This document shows positions 14,885 to 23,418 of a DNA stretch of 39,507 nt, piece after piece (positions within the stretch are counted from its first letter, which is position 1; every line of letters starts with the position of its first letter). This stretch comes from Desulfobacula sp. (GTDB lineage Bacteria > Desulfobacterota > Desulfobacteria > Desulfobacterales > Desulfobacteraceae): positions 1 to 39,507 of the forward strand of contig NZ_JAQYWD010000046.1 of assembly GCF_030145145.1 (NCBI RefSeq), read 5' to 3'. The translations under genes were made by a program, and so were the position numbers. A model generated the notes under the pieces. The model did not search any database and was not told where the DNA came from. It was given only the letters and a program-made list of their open reading frames with translations.

Positions 14885-14936
14885 GTCCGATAAAATGGAG
14901 TAAGTAGCTGATTTTTTGGATTTTTTTTATATTTTA

Positions 14937-15071
14937 TGCAACAAGGATAAAAAAGGAATGCATTGTTGCAGAATGCAACCCTATGGCAGGACAGAAACGG
15001 TGTGAACTTGCCGTTAATGAGAAAAGAATGGGATGTTGCAAAACCGAACAGGGATGTTACAAAATCGAACG
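14937..15071. promoter_or_regulatory. Cluster of GTTGCA/TGCAAC boxes, candidate activator sites
   Basis: TGCAAC at 14937, GTTGCA-GAA-TGCAAC at 14965-14979, GTTGCA at 15035 and GTTACA at 15056 lie between the UspA-like gene and the sigma-54 regulator gene. The last two belong to two tandem 21-base units (15030-15050 and 15051-15071, core GGATGTTRCAAAAYCGAAC). The sites are 65-200 bases upstream of the candidate sigma-54 promoter, the usual place for bacterial enhancer binding. Confidence 0.5.
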
Positions 15072-15073
15072 GA

Positions 15074-16423
15074 TCAGTCCAATCCTAACTTTTTGATTTT
15101 CCGCCACAATGAAGCCCTGTCAATTCCTAAGATTTCTGCTGTTTTTGCCTTGGTATGATTGGTGTTTTTCAACAAGTGTGTTATATAATCTTTTTCCAGT
15201 TCAGCCAGGGTCATCCGATAGTCTTTAGGAGGCTGATAGGTGTGTAGTTCAAGCTCCGTAAGGTCCGGAGGGAGATCACGGGCACAGATTTCATGGCCCT
15301 GGGAAATTGCGGCTGCCCTTTCCAGTATGTTTTCAAGTTCCCTGACATTCCCGGGAAAGGCATAACCGGTTAACAATGCCATTGCTCTGGATGATATGAA
15401 ATTGATTGTTCGGTCTGTGTTTTGGTTCAATCGTTTAATAATATGATAGGCCAGCAAGGGAATATCTTCAGGCCGTTCTTTCAGGGAGGGCATTTTTATA
15501 TTCACCACATTGATACGATAGTACATGTCTTTTCTGAACATACCTGCTGCCACTTCAGCTTTCAAATTCTTTGATGTGGCAGACACCAGCCGCAGATCAA
15601 CGGATATTGTCCGGTTCCCCCCAACCCGCATCAATTCCTTTTCCTGGAGAACCCTCAGCAGCTTGACCTGCATTGAATGGGGCATTTCTCCGATCTCATC
15701 TAAAAAAATGGTTCCTTTATCTGCGACTTCCAGCAAACCGATTTTTTTGTCAACAGCACCGGTAAATGCCCCCTTCTCGTGACCAAAAAGCTCATTATCA
15801 AGAAGGGTTTCATTGAAAGCACCACAGTTTGCAGGCACAAACGGTCCTTTTGCCCGATGGCTTAAAGCATGTATGGAACGGGCCACCAATTCTTTTCCAG
15901 TTCCGGAATCACCCGTAATTAAAACACTGCAGTCCGTGGGAGCAATCTGATGAATCAAGGTTTCTATATCGCGAATTTTTGGACTTTTCCCTATTATAAC
16001 CGGTAGATCAGACACCTTTCCCTTGGCGCCATTTATTCTCTTGGATTCTTTGTAAAACTGCAGCCGGTTAAGGGCCTTTTTAACCGTTTTCAAAAATTGT
16101 TCCGGGGTAAAGGGTTTTTCCAGATAGTAAAATGCCCCTTCCCGGGTGGCCTCGATGGCTTTATCAATGCTGGCATACCCGGTCATGAGGATGACTTCCG
16201 TTGTGGAGGAATGCGTCTTCACATTTATCAGCAAGTCCATCCCACCCATTCCAGGCATCTTCACATCGGTGATGACCAGATGGTAATGATGGGCTTCCAT
16301 CTGTTTGAGTGCAGCCAAAGGATTTGTATAAGATGAGACCTTATACCCCTGCTTTTCTATTATCCTTCGCAATCGTTTGAGGGTAATGGGGTCATCATCA
16401 ATAACCATAATTCTTGGCATCAT
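15074..16423 (-). CDS. Sigma-54-dependent NtrC-family response regulator
   Basis: The 449-residue protein has a receiver domain (acidic pocket DDD at 9-11, phosphoacceptor Asp53 in VITDVKMPG, Lys in YLEKPFTPE), a AAA+ domain with Walker A GDSGTGKE, the sigma-54 contact loop GAFTGA, Walker B TIFLDEIGEM and R-finger region (VRELENILERA), and a C-terminal Fis-type helix-turn-helix (LKNTNHTKAKTAEILGIDRASLWRKIKKLGLD). Once phosphorylated it would oligomerise and open sigma-54 promoters. It lies upstream of, and in line with, the usp-permease-kinase-like genes with the GTTGCA cluster between. Its partner kinase is probably the NtrB-like kinase at 8728 or one outside the window. Confidence 0.92.
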   Translation of the reverse strand: MMPRIMVIDDDPITLKRLRRIIEKQGYKVSSYTNPLAALKQMEAHHYHLVITDVKMPGMGGMDLLINVKTHSSTTEVILMTGYASIDKAIEATREGAFYYLEKPFTPEQFLKTVKKALNRLQFYKESKRINGAKGKVSDLPVIIGKSPKIRDIETLIHQIAPTDCSVLITGDSGTGKELVARSIHALSHRAKGPFVPANCGAFNETLLDNELFGHEKGAFTGAVDKKIGLLEVADKGTIFLDEIGEMPHSMQVKLLRVLQEKELMRVGGNRTISVDLRLVSATSKNLKAEVAAGMFRKDMYYRINVVNIKMPSLKERPEDIPLLAYHIIKRLNQNTDRTINFISSRAMALLTGYAFPGNVRELENILERAAAISQGHEICARDLPPDLTELELHTYQPPKDYRMTLAELEKDYITHLLKNTNHTKAKTAEILGIDRASLWRKIKKLGLD

Positions 16424-16563
16424 AAAAACAACTCGCTTCTCTTTCCTGGTTAGCCTTTATAGGCTTTATTTTCAATTGTTTAAACCCGTTCAAAAATAAA
16501 TCTTCATACCACGATTTAAATACAGAAGACAACTTCATTATCACTGGCAGACAACCCAATCAA

Positions 16564-16625
16564 ATGGGGTCGGACCAAACGACAGTTTGATATTTTGGCC
16601 TGGGCCTGGGGACTCCGACCCCCAT
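16564..16625. repeat. REP-like inverted repeat
   Basis: ATGGGGTCGGA at 16564-16574 is complementary to TCCGACCCCCAT at 16614-16625 with one bulged base. Between them is a smaller stem CAAAC/GTTTG. GGGGTCGGACC...CCGACCCC ends look like dispersed palindromic repeats of other bacteria. Only one copy is seen in the window, so the repeat status is inferred. Confidence 0.4.
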
Positions 16626-16652
16626 GGTTTAGATCATCTGCAGAAACGGTTG

Positions 16653-17603
16653 TCAGTGATTTGCCAGTGTTCTGATATAGAAGAGTTCGTTCTGATATTC
16701 CGAGACCTGAAGTTTGTTTTCTTCCAATAATTTTTCAATGACTGAAAAATCACTGTCCGCCTTTTTTAAATACCCGACAACCGCATCTTTTCGCATGGGA
16801 TGAACCGATGTAATGCTTAATATGTCAGCTTCAATATTCCCGGTAAATGCAAACTGGTTCCCCTCGTACCCAATCAGGTATTCGGTATTTATCCCCCGGG
16901 CGTCAAACACATGGTAGGCCTCATTCAGGGTTTGTTCCCCGGGAGGCCTTACCCATTTTTGTGCCGGTGGCCGTGTTGGAATGCTCAGGTATGCTGTGGC
17001 ACAATCAATGCTGCGGATAAAATCAGCTGTTTTTTCGATGTATTGCCTGTCGTCGTTCAGGCCTTTGACCAGCATGGTTTCCGTTACAAGCCGCCCGAAA
17101 AATTTTTTGGCAAATGAACAAATTCCGTCTAACATGACATCAAATTTAATGCTGTTATGGGGGCGGTCTGTTTTCCGCCATATCTTTTCATCCAGGGTAT
17201 CAATTTTAATGGATACCCAGTCTGCCTTGTACAGATCCTGTCGGACGTCAGTCCTGTGCAGGAGGCTCGAGTTGGTAATGACGGCAATTTTGATGCCCAG
17301 CGGACGCAGCCGATCGATTAATAGTCCCAATTTTGCATCAAGTGTGGGTTCGCCATCCGACACAATGGTCAAGTAGTCAATGGATTCATTATTGGATTGC
17401 GCATTGATTAATTTTGCTTTTGTCTCTTCCACCAGCGTGTTCGGATCATGAAAGACACACCTGTACGATATCATTTTTTTTGTTTTGCCCAGCTGACAGT
17501 ATACGCAGGAATAGGTGCATATCTTTGGGGGAATATTGTTTATCCCGACACTTTTTCCCAGCCGTCTGGATGGCACAGGGCCAAATACATTTATTGAATT
17601 CAT
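16653..17603 (-). CDS. Radical SAM protein of the COG0731-like group
   Basis: The 316-residue protein starts NVFGPVPSRRLGKSVGINNI and binds a 4Fe-4S cluster through CTYSCVYCQ (CxxxCxxC) near residue 29. A SAM-binding strand follows in IDYLTIVSDGEPTLD, a GGEP-type motif, and the barrel continues to ITNSSLLH and WVSIKIDTLDE. The FGPVPSRRLG opening is characteristic of the archaeal/deltaproteobacterial group annotated as uncharacterised Fe-S oxidoreductases related to wyosine-synthesis proteins. The C-terminal 60 residues resemble a winged-helix segment (MRKDAVVGYLKK...VIEKLLEENKLQ). The reaction is unknown. Its start is 12 bases from an intrinsic terminator that would end any upstream transcript, so its own promoter or an antitermination step is needed. 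Confidence 0.82.
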   Translation of the reverse strand: MNSINVFGPVPSRRLGKSVGINNIPPKICTYSCVYCQLGKTKKMISYRCVFHDPNTLVEETKAKLINAQSNNESIDYLTIVSDGEPTLDAKLGLLIDRLRPLGIKIAVITNSSLLHRTDVRQDLYKADWVSIKIDTLDEKIWRKTDRPHNSIKFDVMLDGICSFAKKFFGRLVTETMLVKGLNDDRQYIEKTADFIRSIDCATAYLSIPTRPPAQKWVRPPGEQTLNEAYHVFDARGINTEYLIGYEGNQFAFTGNIEADILSITSVHPMRKDAVVGYLKKADSDFSVIEKLLEENKLQVSEYQNELFYIRTLANH

Positions 17604-17614
17604 GTGTGCTCCTT

Positions 17615-17664
17615 TGAAAAAAAAATAGGTGTGAAGGTCAGTCTACAGCCACTGATCCACACCT
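17615..17664 (-). terminator. Intrinsic terminator just upstream of the radical SAM gene
   Basis: AGGTGTG (17627-17633) pairs with CACACCT (17658-17664), extended by a nearly perfect inner stem GGTCAGT/ACTGATC. On the minus strand the stem is followed by TATTTTTTTTTC. The T-run ends only about 12 bases before the radical SAM ATG and lies in front of its ribosome site, so this is either the end of an upstream noncoding unit or an attenuator. Confidence 0.75.
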
Positions 17665-17817
17665 TTGTAAACCGCTTCCACCTTTAATGCAATCGCTTCA
17701 TGGCCTTTATGTTTTCATGGCCTTGCTGACTTCTTCTGGTAACACGGCAATTAAAATGATCCTTTGGGAAACGGGATAGAAAAAAGATCTTGTCAATTAT
17801 CGTTAATGAAATACCTT
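17627..17817 (-). ncRNA. Candidate small RNA or regulatory leader
   Basis: A sigma-54-like promoter (17828-17843) faces a strong intrinsic terminator (17615-17664) on the minus strand with about 190 bases and no convincing gene between. The RNA would contain the direct repeat AAGGCCATGAA twice and end in the terminator stem. A very short frame, GTG to TAA reading LPEEVSKAMKT, and a tail EAIALKVEAVYKGVDQWL before a stop suggest that it may instead be the remnant of a small gene. Function is unknown; the RNA interpretation is inference from layout. Confidence 0.35.
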
Positions 17818-17827
17818 TCCCAATAAA

Positions 17828-17843
17828 AGCAAGATTTATACCA
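17828..17843 (-). promoter_or_regulatory. Candidate sigma-54 promoter of the leader/sRNA unit
   Basis: The minus strand reads TGGTATAAATCTTGCT, with the GG and GC pairs at the exact 10-base spacing of sigma-54 promoters (TGGCAC-N5-TTGCW) and two C-to-T differences in the -24 block. The -12 element TTGCT is perfect. Confidence 0.4.
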
Positions 17844-18145
17844 AAGGATAAATGAAAAAATACATATAATTTCAGATAGTTATTTAAATCCGTTTTTTTT
17901 ACGAGGCATACATGATACAAAATGGTAGCAGGACTGCGATAAAAAAATCAAACTCATACAAAAAAATGCGGCAACGGTTGATTTGAAACTGTTTTAAGGA
18001 TACCATGAGGTGATTCGGGTTTGATAAGTTTCAAGTTCAGTTCGGATTATTGGAGGTTGAAAAAACGGGTTGCATTAAAATCATGACTATATTACTTTAC
18101 TCAAAGTAATACTTTTAAACCATATTATACAAGGAGTTTTTCACA
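17844..18145. other. Intergenic region before the Cys-rich small gene
   Basis: This stretch is AT-rich with no supported gene. A ribosome site, AAGGAG, ends it in front of the gene at 18146. A 78-codon minus-strand frame across its left part has no ribosome site or recognisable motif and is not called. Confidence 0.3.
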
Positions 18146-18415
18146 ATGGCTGACAAAAAACACATACCTGTCCCAAAGGATACCAAAGCGTTTATCTGTG
18201 CCAATTGCGGGGCTGTTTCATTGGATGCAAACAATATCTGCAAGGTTCAGGGCATGGGAAAGAAATCAGACTGGTGCGGCGTAAAGGGGTCAAAACCGCC
18301 CAAAAACTGCCATACCAAAGAGCATACTGACAGGTGGCAATGTCGAAATTGTGGGCAGACGGCTGTGAATCCAGCGTTACTGTGTGAACCGGAAAAATTA
18401 GAAATATCCGAATGA
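18146..18415 (+). CDS. Small Cys-rich protein, probable metal-binding
   Basis: The 89-residue protein contains eight cysteines arranged as CANC, a CK.........WC pair, one in KNCH, CRNC and one near the C-terminus. The first and last pairs could form a zinc ribbon. The text around the first pair (AFICANCGAVS) and the last (WQCRNCGQTAVNP) are similar, so the protein may be an internal duplication of a zinc-knuckle unit. It has no signal peptide. It lies 68 bases upstream of the antiporter gene on the same strand. I recognise no named family; similar small proteins are seen in other deltaproteobacteria. Confidence 0.62.
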   Translation: MADKKHIPVPKDTKAFICANCGAVSLDANNICKVQGMGKKSDWCGVKGSKPPKNCHTKEHTDRWQCRNCGQTAVNPALLCEPEKLEISE

Positions 18416-18483
18416 TTCTGACACCGCAATGATAGAAAATAAAATACAGGCATAGCGCTGGCCAGATGTAAAAGGAAAACCTT

Positions 18484-20307
18484 ATGTCATTTACCATTAC
18501 TATTGCCTGTATTTTAATACTCTGCAGTATTTGTCAATGGGCTGCCTGGCGGGTAAAACTGCCTGCTATTATTTTTCTTCTCCTTACCGGCATTGTCGTC
18601 GGCCCTGTGTCCGGCCTTGTCAAACCGGATGACATGCTTGGCCCGCTTTTTCTTCCGTTTATATCTTTTTCTGTTGCCATCATTTTGTTCGAGGGCGGAC
18701 TGACACTTAAATTTCGTGATCTTTTCGGGTTGGAAGGTGTTGTCAGAAACCTGGTAACCATCGGTATGGTTGCAACCTGGCTCATCACAGCCTGGGGAAC
18801 ACGGATTCTGACAGGGCTTTCCTGGGAACTCTCATTTTTGTTCGGTGCCCTTACCGTTGTGACCGGACCCACGGTGATCATTCCGATGTTGAAAACCGTA
18901 CGACCCACAGCCTCCATTTCAACCATTCTTCGCTGGGAAGGAATCGTGATCGATCCCATAGGCGCCTCCCTGGGGGTTCTTGTCTATGAATTCATCATTG
19001 CCGGCGGAGGACAGGGAGCATGGATGCACACCCTGGTCACCTTTGGCATGATTTTAGCTGCAGGCGGCATTACCGGCCTGGCTGGGGGATATGTTTTCGG
19101 CCTTTTATTAAAACATCGCTGGATACCGGAATACCTTCAAAACCTGACGACCCTGTCACTGGTTCTGGCGGCTTTTGCCCTGTCCGATGCTGTGCAGCCC
19201 GAGTCCGGTCTGGTTGCAGTGACGGTTATGGGCATGGTGCTGTCCAACATGAAACATGTTGAAATCGAAGAGATCCTGGACTTTAAGGAGAGCCTGAGCC
19301 TTCTTCTGATTTCCATGCTTTTTATCCTGCTGGCCGCCCGCCTTGATCTTTCAGCGATAAAGGAATTGGGGTGGTCGGTGGTCGGGATCTTTATTGTGAT
19401 TCAATTTGTTGCAAGACCTCTCAATGTGATGATTTCCACACTGGGATCAGACCTGTCCTGGCCTGAACGCCACCTGCTGGCCTGGATAGCACCCAGGGGT
19501 ATTATCGCAGCCGCTATTTCAGCCCTGTTTGCCCTTAAACTTGAAACAGCCGGTTTTGCCAATGCCCAGGTCATTGTCCCCCTTGTTTTTTCGATCATTA
19601 TCGGCACGGTAATTCTCCAGAGCCTTACAGCCAGACCCATTGCTGTTTTGCTCAAAGTCGCAGAACCCGAGCCCCTGGGATTTTTAATCATCGGTGCCAA
19701 TACCCTGGCCATTGCCATGGCAAAATCCCTGGTGAAGAACGGTTTCAGGGTTCTGCTGGCAGATACATCCAGGGATAGGGTGGCCGCAGCCAGGATGGAA
19801 AGTCTGCCAACCTACCTGGGCAATCCGATTTCAGAACATGCGGACCGGCATCTGGACCTGGTGGGAATCGGCTGTCTGCTGGCATTGTCCCACCATGAGA
19901 GTATCAACACCTCTGCTGCAATGCGTTACCGGATGGAATTTGGAAAAGATAAAATTTTCATGGTTCGATCAAAGGCCACTGAAGCGACGCCCGACAGCAT
20001 GAGACTGCCGACCCAGTGGACCGGAGAAATGCTTTTTGGAACAGCGGTGACCTATGCAGAACTGGCATCACAGCTGGCCCTGGGCGGACAGATAAAAACA
20101 ACATCCATAACCGAAGAGTTCAGCCTTGAAAACCTTGTGTCTACCCACAAAGACAAAGTGTCACTGCTGTTTGCCATGGATCCCGAAAACCGCCTGCACT
20201 GGTTTACTGAAGTGCGTCAGCCTCAGCTCGAACCTGGATGGCAGATCAGTTTCCTCTTAAAGGCAGATTCAGCAGCGCCTGCTGTCAGGGAAACAGGCGC
20301 TCTTTAA
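18484..20307 (+). CDS. Cation:proton antiporter (CPA1 type) with C-terminal RCK domain
   Basis: The 607-residue inner-membrane protein has about 12 hydrophobic helices up to residue 395. Conserved antiporter stretches include LLLTGIVVGP, ALTVVTGPTVIIPML and RWEGIVIDPIGASLG, which carries the ion-binding Asp of the CPA1 (ND-type) core. From about residue 396 a cytoplasmic Rossmann-like TrkA_N/RCK domain follows (FLIIGANTLAIAMAKSLVKNG, acidic VLLADTSRDRV). It probably exchanges Na+ or K+ for H+ under nucleotide control. It precedes a DUF4203-like membrane protein after 70 bases. Confidence 0.85.
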   Translation: MSFTITIACILILCSICQWAAWRVKLPAIIFLLLTGIVVGPVSGLVKPDDMLGPLFLPFISFSVAIILFEGGLTLKFRDLFGLEGVVRNLVTIGMVATWLITAWGTRILTGLSWELSFLFGALTVVTGPTVIIPMLKTVRPTASISTILRWEGIVIDPIGASLGVLVYEFIIAGGGQGAWMHTLVTFGMILAAGGITGLAGGYVFGLLLKHRWIPEYLQNLTTLSLVLAAFALSDAVQPESGLVAVTVMGMVLSNMKHVEIEEILDFKESLSLLLISMLFILLAARLDLSAIKELGWSVVGIFIVIQFVARPLNVMISTLGSDLSWPERHLLAWIAPRGIIAAAISALFALKLETAGFANAQVIVPLVFSIIIGTVILQSLTARPIAVLLKVAEPEPLGFLIIGANTLAIAMAKSLVKNGFRVLLADTSRDRVAAARMESLPTYLGNPISEHADRHLDLVGIGCLLALSHHESINTSAAMRYRMEFGKDKIFMVRSKATEATPDSMRLPTQWTGEMLFGTAVTYAELASQLALGGQIKTTSITEEFSLENLVSTHKDKVSLLFAMDPENRLHWFTEVRQPQLEPGWQISFLLKADSAAPAVRETGAL

Positions 20308-20377
20308 AAAGAGATATAATTTAACATCGCGTATTAAGTGTCAGGTGGTTTAGCCATCTTGTAAAGGAGTATATTTC

Positions 20378-20896
20378 ATGACCATTCTTAATCTGATGAC
20401 GGGCGTTTTGCTGCTTTTGGCAGGCCGCCGGCTTTTTTGGGTGTCGGTTGCCTGTGTAGGATTTATCGTTGCATATCGCTACACTGTGGAGGCCGGGGTT
20501 CCCGGGCCTGCCTGGATCGTATGGGCTGTTCCGCTGGGAATAGGGTTGATCGGTGCCATAGTGGCCCTTGTTTACCAAAAACTTGCGGTTATCCTGGTTG
20601 GATTCATGATCGGTGGATTAATCGTCATGGACCTGTTTCATAATATTGGTTTCCATGGCGGCAGTCTTTCCTGGATGATTCTTCTGGTCGGCGGCCTGGT
20701 AGGGGCCATTGCCATACTCTTTGTATTCGACTGGGCATTGATTGTGCTGTCGTCCCTGGCAGGGGCTTTTGTGATTGTCCCGTTAATGGGGCTGGACAAT
20801 GCAGACGGCAATATTGCATTCGTTATTTTAGCCGTTATCGGAATGGCCACTCAGGCTTTCTTTTTCCTGAAAATCAGGAAGCAGTCTAAATTATAG
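20378..20896 (+). CDS. DUF4203/TMEM198-like integral membrane protein
   Basis: The 172-residue protein consists almost entirely of six or so hydrophobic helices with glycine-rich turns (PLGIGLIGAIVALVYQ, LLVGGLVGAIAILFVF, LSSLAGAFVIV) and a short basic tail KIRKQSKL. The repeated pattern of helix plus small Gly-Ala turn is that of the DUF4203 membrane family; no catalytic residues can be named. A ribosome site AAAGGAG precedes the start. It follows the antiporter gene on the same strand and may be cotranscribed, but no functional link is known. Confidence 0.65.
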   Translation: MTILNLMTGVLLLLAGRRLFWVSVACVGFIVAYRYTVEAGVPGPAWIVWAVPLGIGLIGAIVALVYQKLAVILVGFMIGGLIVMDLFHNIGFHGGSLSWMILLVGGLVGAIAILFVFDWALIVLSSLAGAFVIVPLMGLDNADGNIAFVILAVIGMATQAFFFLKIRKQSKL

Positions 20897-21022
20897 ACAA
20901 AATAGTTTAGATTTTTTTCAAAGACAAGTATGGAAAAGTATCATGGATGACCGTCATTTATTAAAACTGCGACAGTAAAAAAATGGGAATTATTACAACT
21001 AACATCCGCAAAGGAGAATTCC

Positions 21023-22441
21023 ATGACCAGAGAAGTTGATGTGGCAATTATCGGTGCCGGTACTGCCGGTTTGACTGCCCAGGAGATCGTCGTGCAGAAA
21101 ACAGACAGCTACGTGATCATTGACGACGGCCCCCTGGGCACCACCTGTGCCCGGGTGGGATGTATGCCGTCCAAGGCGCTCATTGCCGTGGCAGACGATT
21201 TTCACAAGCGCCTCTTTTTTGACGAATACGGCATCTCGGGGGCAAAGGCCCTCCAGCCCGTCTATTCCAGAATCATGTCCCGGGTGAGGATGCTCAGGGA
21301 CGAGTTTACCGGCGGCGTCATCCATGAGATGTCTCCGTTCATGGACAAATTGATCCGAAAGCGTGCCAGGTTTGTCGATCCCAATACCCTGGACCTTGGA
21401 GACGAAAGGATCCGGGCCAGGCGCATCATCATCGCCACAGGCTCAAAACCGCGGATCCCGGAAAAATGGCAGCCCTACAGGGACCTTATCATTGATACAG
21501 ACCAGTTTTTTGAATTAGAGGAACTGCCCGGAAGAATGGCGGTCTTTGGCCTGGGCCCCATTGGTATCGAACTGGGCCAGGCCCTGCACCGTCTGGGGGT
21601 GGAAATCATTGCCTTCAGCCGGCGCAAAACCGCAGGTGGCCTGACCGACCCTGACCTTCAGACCTATGCCTTTGAACATTTTTCAAAAGAGATGAACATC
21701 AAGCTGGGTACGGCAGAAATCCGCCGCAGGTCTGGAAACGGGGTTGTTGTGGGATGTGAAAGCGGAGAATGGACGGTTGACCGGATATTACTGGCCACGG
21801 GACGCAGCCCCGCAGTCCAGGGTCTTGGCCTGGAAAATCTGGGGGTTGAACTGGATGACAGGGGCATGCCTCTATTTGATCCCGGCACCCTCCAGATCAA
21901 GGATCTGCCCGTATTCCTGGCAGGAGATGTCAACGGGCAAAAGCCCATCCTCCACGAAGCCGCCGATGACGGCACCATTGCCGGGTACAACGCCACGGCC
22001 GAAAGCATTTCCTGCTTTAAAAAACGCACCCCGCTGGCCATCACGTTTTCATCCCCAAACATCGCCATCGCAGGGCTTTCCCACCGGGAGCTGACACACC
22101 GGGGAATCGAGTTTGTAACGGGCAATGCCTCATGGGAAGGACTTGGCCGAGCCAGGATGATCCTGGGCAAGGCCGCGGGCATCGCCCGGATTTACGCGGA
22201 TAAAAAGGACGGCAGGCTTTTGGGGGCAGAACTTATGGCACCGGCCGGAGAGCACATGGCCCATCTGTTATCCTGGGCAGTGGGCGCTGGAATGACTGCG
22301 GCGGTAGCCCTGGCCATGCCCATTTACCATCCCGTGCCCGAGGAGGCCTTAAGATCTGCCTTGGGTAAGATTTTAAAACAGACAGACGATCCTCCCCCGG
22401 ATTCCCGACTGGAACTCTGTCGAGCGGATCAGGGGGAATAG
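21023..22441 (+). CDS. FAD-dependent disulfide oxidoreductase (dihydrolipoyl dehydrogenase-like)
   Basis: The 472-residue protein has the FAD site VAIIGAGTAGLTA at the N-terminus, the redox disulfide GTTCARVGCMPSKAL (CxxxxC), a second dinucleotide site MAVFGLGPIGIELGQAL for NAD(P)H, the FAD contact VFLAGDVNG, and the dimer-domain His-Glu pair in IYHPVPEEAL. This is the class I flavoprotein disulfide reductase pattern shared by dihydrolipoyl dehydrogenase and mercuric reductase. No 2-oxoacid dehydrogenase or glycine cleavage genes are adjacent, so its partner substrate is unknown. The gene is more GC-rich than its surroundings. AAAGGAG precedes the start. Confidence 0.84.
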   Translation: MTREVDVAIIGAGTAGLTAQEIVVQKTDSYVIIDDGPLGTTCARVGCMPSKALIAVADDFHKRLFFDEYGISGAKALQPVYSRIMSRVRMLRDEFTGGVIHEMSPFMDKLIRKRARFVDPNTLDLGDERIRARRIIIATGSKPRIPEKWQPYRDLIIDTDQFFELEELPGRMAVFGLGPIGIELGQALHRLGVEIIAFSRRKTAGGLTDPDLQTYAFEHFSKEMNIKLGTAEIRRRSGNGVVVGCESGEWTVDRILLATGRSPAVQGLGLENLGVELDDRGMPLFDPGTLQIKDLPVFLAGDVNGQKPILHEAADDGTIAGYNATAESISCFKKRTPLAITFSSPNIAIAGLSHRELTHRGIEFVTGNASWEGLGRARMILGKAAGIARIYADKKDGRLLGAELMAPAGEHMAHLLSWAVGAGMTAAVALAMPIYHPVPEEALRSALGKILKQTDDPPPDSRLELCRADQGE

Positions 22442-22859
22442 GAAGGTTTCCCGCGGGACGGGAACCCCTCCAATAGACCCAGATGCGACCATTGAGGTGC
22501 AGATCAATTCAGGAGGCTTCAACTTGTTGTGATTCAAATTGAGCCCGCTTTACGCATACGACGAAAGTCGATGTGAATGGCGACGAAAAGAGTGGGGTAG
22601 CAATGATATCTATAGTTTGATGAAGATAACCGGCTTATAACAAATAGTACATAAGCCATTGCTTTCTATAAACCTGAGTATGGCAAAAGTGCCCTTGTGT
22701 GTTATCGAGTAAATTATTTTTTAATTCAATTGAATGTGATACAATAGACGCGAAACCTACTGCATAGATTATGCCGTACATGACAATTTATACACTTGCA
22801 ATAGTGGGATACAGTGAAGTGAAAAAGCCGGTGATTTAAATCGTATAAAAAGGTATATA
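22442..22859. other. Noncoding region after the oxidoreductase gene
   Basis: No gene is supported. A GC hairpin (GGTTTCCCG/CGGGAACC, 22445-22466) follows the oxidoreductase stop and may terminate it, without a U-run. A second inverted repeat GGCTTAT/ATAAGCC spans 22632-22657. The right third is AT-rich and probably contains the promoter of the TPR gene. Confidence 0.4.
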
Positions 22860-23381
22860 ATGGATAAAAAGAGTACACCACTTTCTGCCACTGATTGGTT
22901 TAATGAAGGTTTAAGATGTTTCCACAAACCGGATGGGATTGGTGCTGTCCGGGCATTTGAGGCAGTTGTCAATATCAATCCTGCTTATCGTCACGAGGAT
23001 GGTGACAACCCCTATTTCTATCTGGGCAAAATTTCTGAAATGGAAGGACGGATCGACGACGCAATTATGCTTTACTCCCGGGCATTGACACTGAACCCGT
23101 ATGACGAGGAGAGCCTTATCGGCCGGGGAAGTTGTTATACGGTTAAAAAGAATCACGAAGTGGCCGTGGCCGATTTCAAAAAGGTGCTGGATATCCCACC
23201 TGAAAGCAGGAATGCGCCGCTGCAGCATGTGCTGTATGCCATTGCGGAAAACTACCGCCAGCAAAAGGATTTTCCAAATGCACTACTTTGGGGAGAAAAA
23301 GCACTTTTGGAAGACCCTATTGATGATCGACACCAGAAATTGGTTGCCGATGTCAAAAAACTGATGCGGGACATTCCTTAA
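22860..23381 (+). CDS. Tetratricopeptide repeat protein
   Basis: The 173-residue cytoplasmic protein contains about three TPR helix pairs: GAVRAFEAVVNINPAY, then PYFYLGKISEMEGRIDDAIMLYSRALTLNP, and AVADFKKVLDIPPES...YAIAENYRQQKDFPNALLWGEKALLEDP. The W/A/P spacing of TPRs is clear in each. Such proteins mediate protein contacts. It has no signal peptide and no operon partner. It lies next to a block of pseudogenes on the other strand. An AAAGGT upstream is only a moderate ribosome site. Confidence 0.75.
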   Translation: MDKKSTPLSATDWFNEGLRCFHKPDGIGAVRAFEAVVNINPAYRHEDGDNPYFYLGKISEMEGRIDDAIMLYSRALTLNPYDEESLIGRGSCYTVKKNHEVAVADFKKVLDIPPESRNAPLQHVLYAIAENYRQQKDFPNALLWGEKALLEDPIDDRHQKLVADVKKLMRDIP

Positions 23382-23418
23382 AGAATCCAAGGATCTGCAA
23401 GGATCTGGGGACAGGATC

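Noticed and set aside
17684-17920. 78-codon minus-strand gene MYHVCLVKK...
   Set aside because: No ribosome site, no motif, and the sequence fits better as leader or remnant.
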